Part shown: positions 43,496-45,919 of the stretch, in pieces
Layout: each line of letters starts with the position of its first letter
How positions within the stretch are numbered: position 1 is the stretch's first letter
IMG/VR virus record: IMGVR_UViG_3300010885_005461
Coordinates: 1-45,919 of that record
DNA: 45,919 nucleotides
Direction: 5' to 3' (one strand)
DNA from: a virus
Program-made: the position numbers and the translations under genes
The notes under the pieces: generated by a model
Seen by the model: only the letters and a program-made list of their open reading frames with translations
What the model was told of the DNA's origin: nothing
Database searches by the model: none

Positions 43496-45207
43496 TATAC
43501 CAACCTGCTAAAATTACGAACCTTCTCGAAACGATATGTCTTGTCGAACTTGTCGGCAATGGCATCCGTCTTGTGTGATATTATATATGTATTTGTATCG
43601 TCTGTCAAGGTCTGAATTATCTTTAAAAACTCATCAGTACCATTAGCATCAAGACTTCCATCAAGGATTTCATCCAATATCAGCAGATTGGTATTTACGC
43701 TGTTCTTCATTTTGGCAATGGAACGCCAAGTGAAAAGTAGAGCAAGGTCAATTCTCGTTTTCTCGCCTTCTGAGAAATTGGCATAAGAAAATTCGTCACG
43801 ATACCGAGACTTGATTACCTCATTGAAGTTCTCGTCAATGTTGAAGTTGACAAAGAAACCCATTCTATCTAGGTACTTGTTTACTAGCTTATTGATAATT
43901 GGAACGTATTGCTTTATTATCTTAGTTTTTATACCGCCATCTCTAAGAAGGGCCGCAGCAGTATCAATCATTACTTTTTCATTTAATCTATGTTGAACAG
44001 AACCTGCCATTCGTTCAATCTCTTTGATTGTCTTAGCTAGTTCTTCTTCACTGTCTTGCACCAAAATATCAGCATTCTTGATCTTATCAATGTTATCTTC
44101 AATGTTATTCATTGTAGATACGATATGCATCATAGTCTGCTTATCGGCTTTGATTTCAGAATTGATGGATTGAATGCGCTTAGACTTTTGTTCCCTATCA
44201 TTTATCTGAGATAAGATACCATTCACATCTATTTCCATACCTGTGGCATTTTTAGAGATAATCATAATCTCATCACCAATACTTAAGACCTCTTTATTGC
44301 GAAAGTCTTCATCAATATGCTGGTTGCATGTTGGGCATTGATCAGAACTCTTTAGAAACTCTTTGTGTTTATCAAGACGCTTTGCTTCACTGTCCCAGGA
44401 TGCAATCTGCCTAATGGCCATTTCATAAGTCTGCTTTAGAGTTGAGATATCAGTTATCTCGTCCACAAGCTTTTCTTTCTCGTCGGCCAGTTTCTTGACT
44501 TTATTTAAAAGATCGGTCTTCTGACTGGCAAAATCATTATACTGACTATTCAATTCATCCAAGCGATCATCGCTGTTTTGCTTGAGGTTCTTTAATGTGC
44601 GGTCAACATAATCTTTCTTCTCTTCGTTAGACTTCAGCGAGAGACGATTTAGATCCAAGTTTTCTTTATTTTCTTGAAAACGTTGCTTTACCAAAAGATT
44701 CATGATAGAGAAGATTTGAATGTCTAGCAGGTCTTCAATGATGGTTCTACGATCAGCAGGAGTCAACTGCATGAACGGAGTAAATGAAGCTGAACCAAGA
44801 ATAACGATCTGGCAAAAAGACTTCATGTTCATCTTAAGAATGAACTTCTCTAAGTATTCTTGATAGTCTCTAGATGCCGAATCCTGATTGAGAAGCATAC
44901 CATCAACGTAGATTTCAAAGATGTTTGGTTTGATACCACGGAAAATCTTATACTTCTTTCCGTATGCGCCAAATTCTATCTCTACTCTACAGTCTTTACC
45001 GTTTACACTATTCACTAGCGATGGCTTATTGATCTTACGAAACGGCTTACCAAACAATACGAAAGTGAGCGCATCAAGAATAGTTGACTTGCCATGCCCA
45101 TTTTGTCCGATAATCAGATTAGTTTTGTTAGCGTTTAGTTCAATCTCTGTCCAAGCATTACCAGTAGACAGTAGATTTTTCCATCTAATAACTTCAAATG
45201 TTATCAC
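43495..45207 (-). CDS. 46: gp46 recombination endonuclease subunit, Rad50/SMC-like
   Basis: 570 residues, start GTG 45207 overlapping the upstream stop as GTGA. Walker A GQNGHGKST at 34-42, two long coiled-coil arms around a Rad50-type zinc hook CPTC at 291-294, ABC signature FSEGEKTRIDLALLF and Walker B LLILDEILDGS. With gp47 it processes DNA ends for recombination-dependent replication. A consensus promoter lies inside its coding region at 43580. Confidence 0.93.
   Translation of the reverse strand: MITFEVIRWKNLLSTGNAWTEIELNANKTNLIIGQNGHGKSTILDALTFVLFGKPFRKINKPSLVNSVNGKDCRVEIEFGAYGKKYKIFRGIKPNIFEIYVDGMLLNQDSASRDYQEYLEKFILKMNMKSFCQIVILGSASFTPFMQLTPADRRTIIEDLLDIQIFSIMNLLVKQRFQENKENLDLNRLSLKSNEEKKDYVDRTLKNLKQNSDDRLDELNSQYNDFASQKTDLLNKVKKLADEKEKLVDEITDISTLKQTYEMAIRQIASWDSEAKRLDKHKEFLKSSDQCPTCNQHIDEDFRNKEVLSIGDEIMIISKNATGMEIDVNGILSQINDREQKSKRIQSINSEIKADKQTMMHIVSTMNNIEDNIDKIKNADILVQDSEEELAKTIKEIERMAGSVQHRLNEKVMIDTAAALLRDGGIKTKIIKQYVPIINKLVNKYLDRMGFFVNFNIDENFNEVIKSRYRDEFSYANFSEGEKTRIDLALLFTWRSIAKMKNSVNTNLLILDEILDGSLDANGTDEFLKIIQTLTDDTNTYIISHKTDAIADKFDKTYRFEKVRNFSRLV
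43580..43608 (-). promoter_or_regulatory. Intragenic promoter TTGACA-17-TATAAT in gp46
   Basis: Perfect -35 (43603-43608) and -10 (43580-43585) with 17 bp spacing in the 3' part of gp46, about 85 bp upstream of the gene at 43124. Confidence 0.7.
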
Positions 45208-45395
45208 GGTATACCCAATAGTTGCTTGTATTCCTTGAGACGATATTCAACATCACCAATCTCAAGAATAATATTCTCTCTGCTCTTATCACTCATACCG
45301 AAACGCTTGACCTTACAGAGTTCCTTTGTGAGTTCGGACATTTCTTCAATCAGACAATCATCTGCTGCGCCAATGTGCATATAATCAGGGTGCAT
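45204..45395 (-). CDS. Mini MazG-like protein, 63 residues
   Basis: ADDCLIEEMSELTKELCKVK and NIILEIGDVEYRLKEYKQLL show the EExxE and ExxD helix pattern of MazG-type nucleotide pyrophosphohydrolases in about half their usual length. It may hydrolyse dNTPs or bind the MazG partner. ATG 45395 overlaps the gp47 stop as TAATG. Family assignment is by motif. Confidence 0.6.
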   Translation of the reverse strand: MHPDYMHIGAADDCLIEEMSELTKELCKVKRFGMSDKSRENIILEIGDVEYRLKEYKQLLGIP

Positions 45396-45919
45396 TATTC
45401 TATGTTCTCCAATGAGATTGCTTCCGAATAGATTTCACGCATGTAATGTTTCATCTTATCAGGTTCTACAGGCAAAGTCAAGCCTTGAATATAGTTGTCT
45501 AGAATGGTAAGAGTGTCTTGTGCTTCGTCTACCAGTTCGTCAATGTTATTGTCCGTGAAAGAGTTAACATCTTCAACAATAGAAATATCTGCTGGTTGTT
45601 CCTTGTATAACTTATCTAACAGCATATCAAAAGCATATGGATTAGTCTTGTTCACACACACGATCTTAACGTAGCAGTCCTTATATCTGGAATAATCAGT
45701 AGCATTGATATTCTCAATGATGTTTGGATTCTTCATATCATCGTATGCGACCATATGAAAAATGCGAAAAGGATTACGATGAAAATCCACAGTTCGGGTC
45801 TCCGTATCAAAAACCACAAACCCTCTAGGATCATTAAAATCAGACCAGATATGCTCACATAGAGCGCCAATATAATGAATATTATCCACAGTAGAACGGT
45901 GGTGATAGTGGCCCGTGAA
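45395..45919 (-). CDS. 47: gp47 (Mre11-like) nuclease subunit, 5' end outside window
   Basis: The frame is open at the right edge, so only the C-terminal part is present (about 174 residues). It contains FTGHYHHRST, the GHxH phosphodiesterase motif of Mre11/SbcD-type nucleases, and IWSDFNDPRGFVVFDTETRT, which resembles T4 gp47. With gp46 it forms the Mre11-Rad50-like complex that resects DNA ends. Confidence 0.88.
   Translation of the reverse strand, partial: FTGHYHHRSTVDNIHYIGALCEHIWSDFNDPRGFVVFDTETRTVDFHRNPFRIFHMVAYDDMKNPNIIENINATDYSRYKDCYVKIVCVNKTNPYAFDMLLDKLYKEQPADISIVEDVNSFTDNNIDELVDEAQDTLTILDNYIQGLTLPVEPDKMKHYMREIYSEAISLENIE

Noticed and set aside
1-45919. CRISPR array, insertion sequence or integrase
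   Set aside because: No direct-repeat/spacer arrays, terminal inverted repeats with transposase, or integrase motifs were seen.

Overview
This window is part of a T4-like (myovirus-type) phage genome. The evidence is a nearly complete T4 replication and recombination core in the arrangement usual for T4-like phages: gp41 helicase, UvsX, gp43 polymerase, RegA, gp62, gp44, a DsbA-like protein, gp45, dNMP kinase, gp46 and gp47. It also carries dUTPase, a PAAR spike tip and a long tRNA array. All supported genes lie on the minus strand except one small gene at 960-1274. Base composition is moderately AT-rich. The CobS/CobT-like pair is typical of T4-like phages of alphaproteobacteria and cyanobacteria. 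Sigma70-type promoters that place +1 on a start codon would suit a host tolerant of leaderless mRNAs, such as an alphaproteobacterium. The host itself cannot be named from this sequence.

Layout, left to right. 1-700: the start of a secreted acidic protein and an HNH endonuclease. 714-7347: about 25 tRNA or tRNA-like genes, most with encoded CCA, interleaved with very small genes, a sugar methyltransferase, a candidate structured RNA and a self-contained mini transcription unit. 7368-10589: small, tightly coupled early-type genes, many joined by TAATG stop/start overlaps, including an SprT-like metallopeptidase and one gene interrupted by an in-frame TAA. 10586-16349: gp41, a small gene at the T4 gene 40 position, UvsX, a cupin and gp43. 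16349-18671: small genes. 18728-30592: a glycan cassette with glycosyltransferases, a 2OG-oxygenase-like protein, GDP-mannose 4,6-dehydratase, a GDP-fucose/colitose-synthase-like enzyme, a ColD-like dehydratase, a nucleotidyltransferase-HAD fusion, an APH-like kinase and a GT10 fucosyltransferase. 30660-32043: Hsp20, an isolated tRNA-Gly-like gene and PAAR. 32043-37160: dUTPase, RegA, the clamp and clamp loader, dNMP kinase and a glycosyltransferase. 37234-41436: a winged-helix regulator and the CobS-like AAA+ / CobT-like VWA pair. 41431-45919: a thiol-peptidase-like protein, a DruA/DUF4338-like protein, gp46, a mini-MazG-like protein and the 3' part of gp47.

How the parts work together. gp43, gp44/62, gp45, gp41 and UvsX/gp46/gp47 form the replisome and recombination machinery; dUTPase, dNMP kinase and the MazG-like protein manage nucleotides. 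The sugar genes read as a pathway from GDP-mannose to a 3,6-dideoxy sugar (GDP-colitose) plus transferases that could attach it, presumably to a virion or host-surface glycan. Transcription appears to be organised by at least eleven promoters close to TTGACA-N17-TATAAT, each typically overlapping the 3' end of the upstream gene, plus a second family of three promoters with a precisely placed palindrome 11 bp upstream of the -35.

Leads with the most novelty: the palindrome-promoter family, the three-helix RNA at 4286-4394, the UAU-anticodon type II tRNA, the hairpin that sequesters the HNH start codon, the ColD-type colitose pathway, and the CobS/CobT and DruA-like genes inside the replication region.
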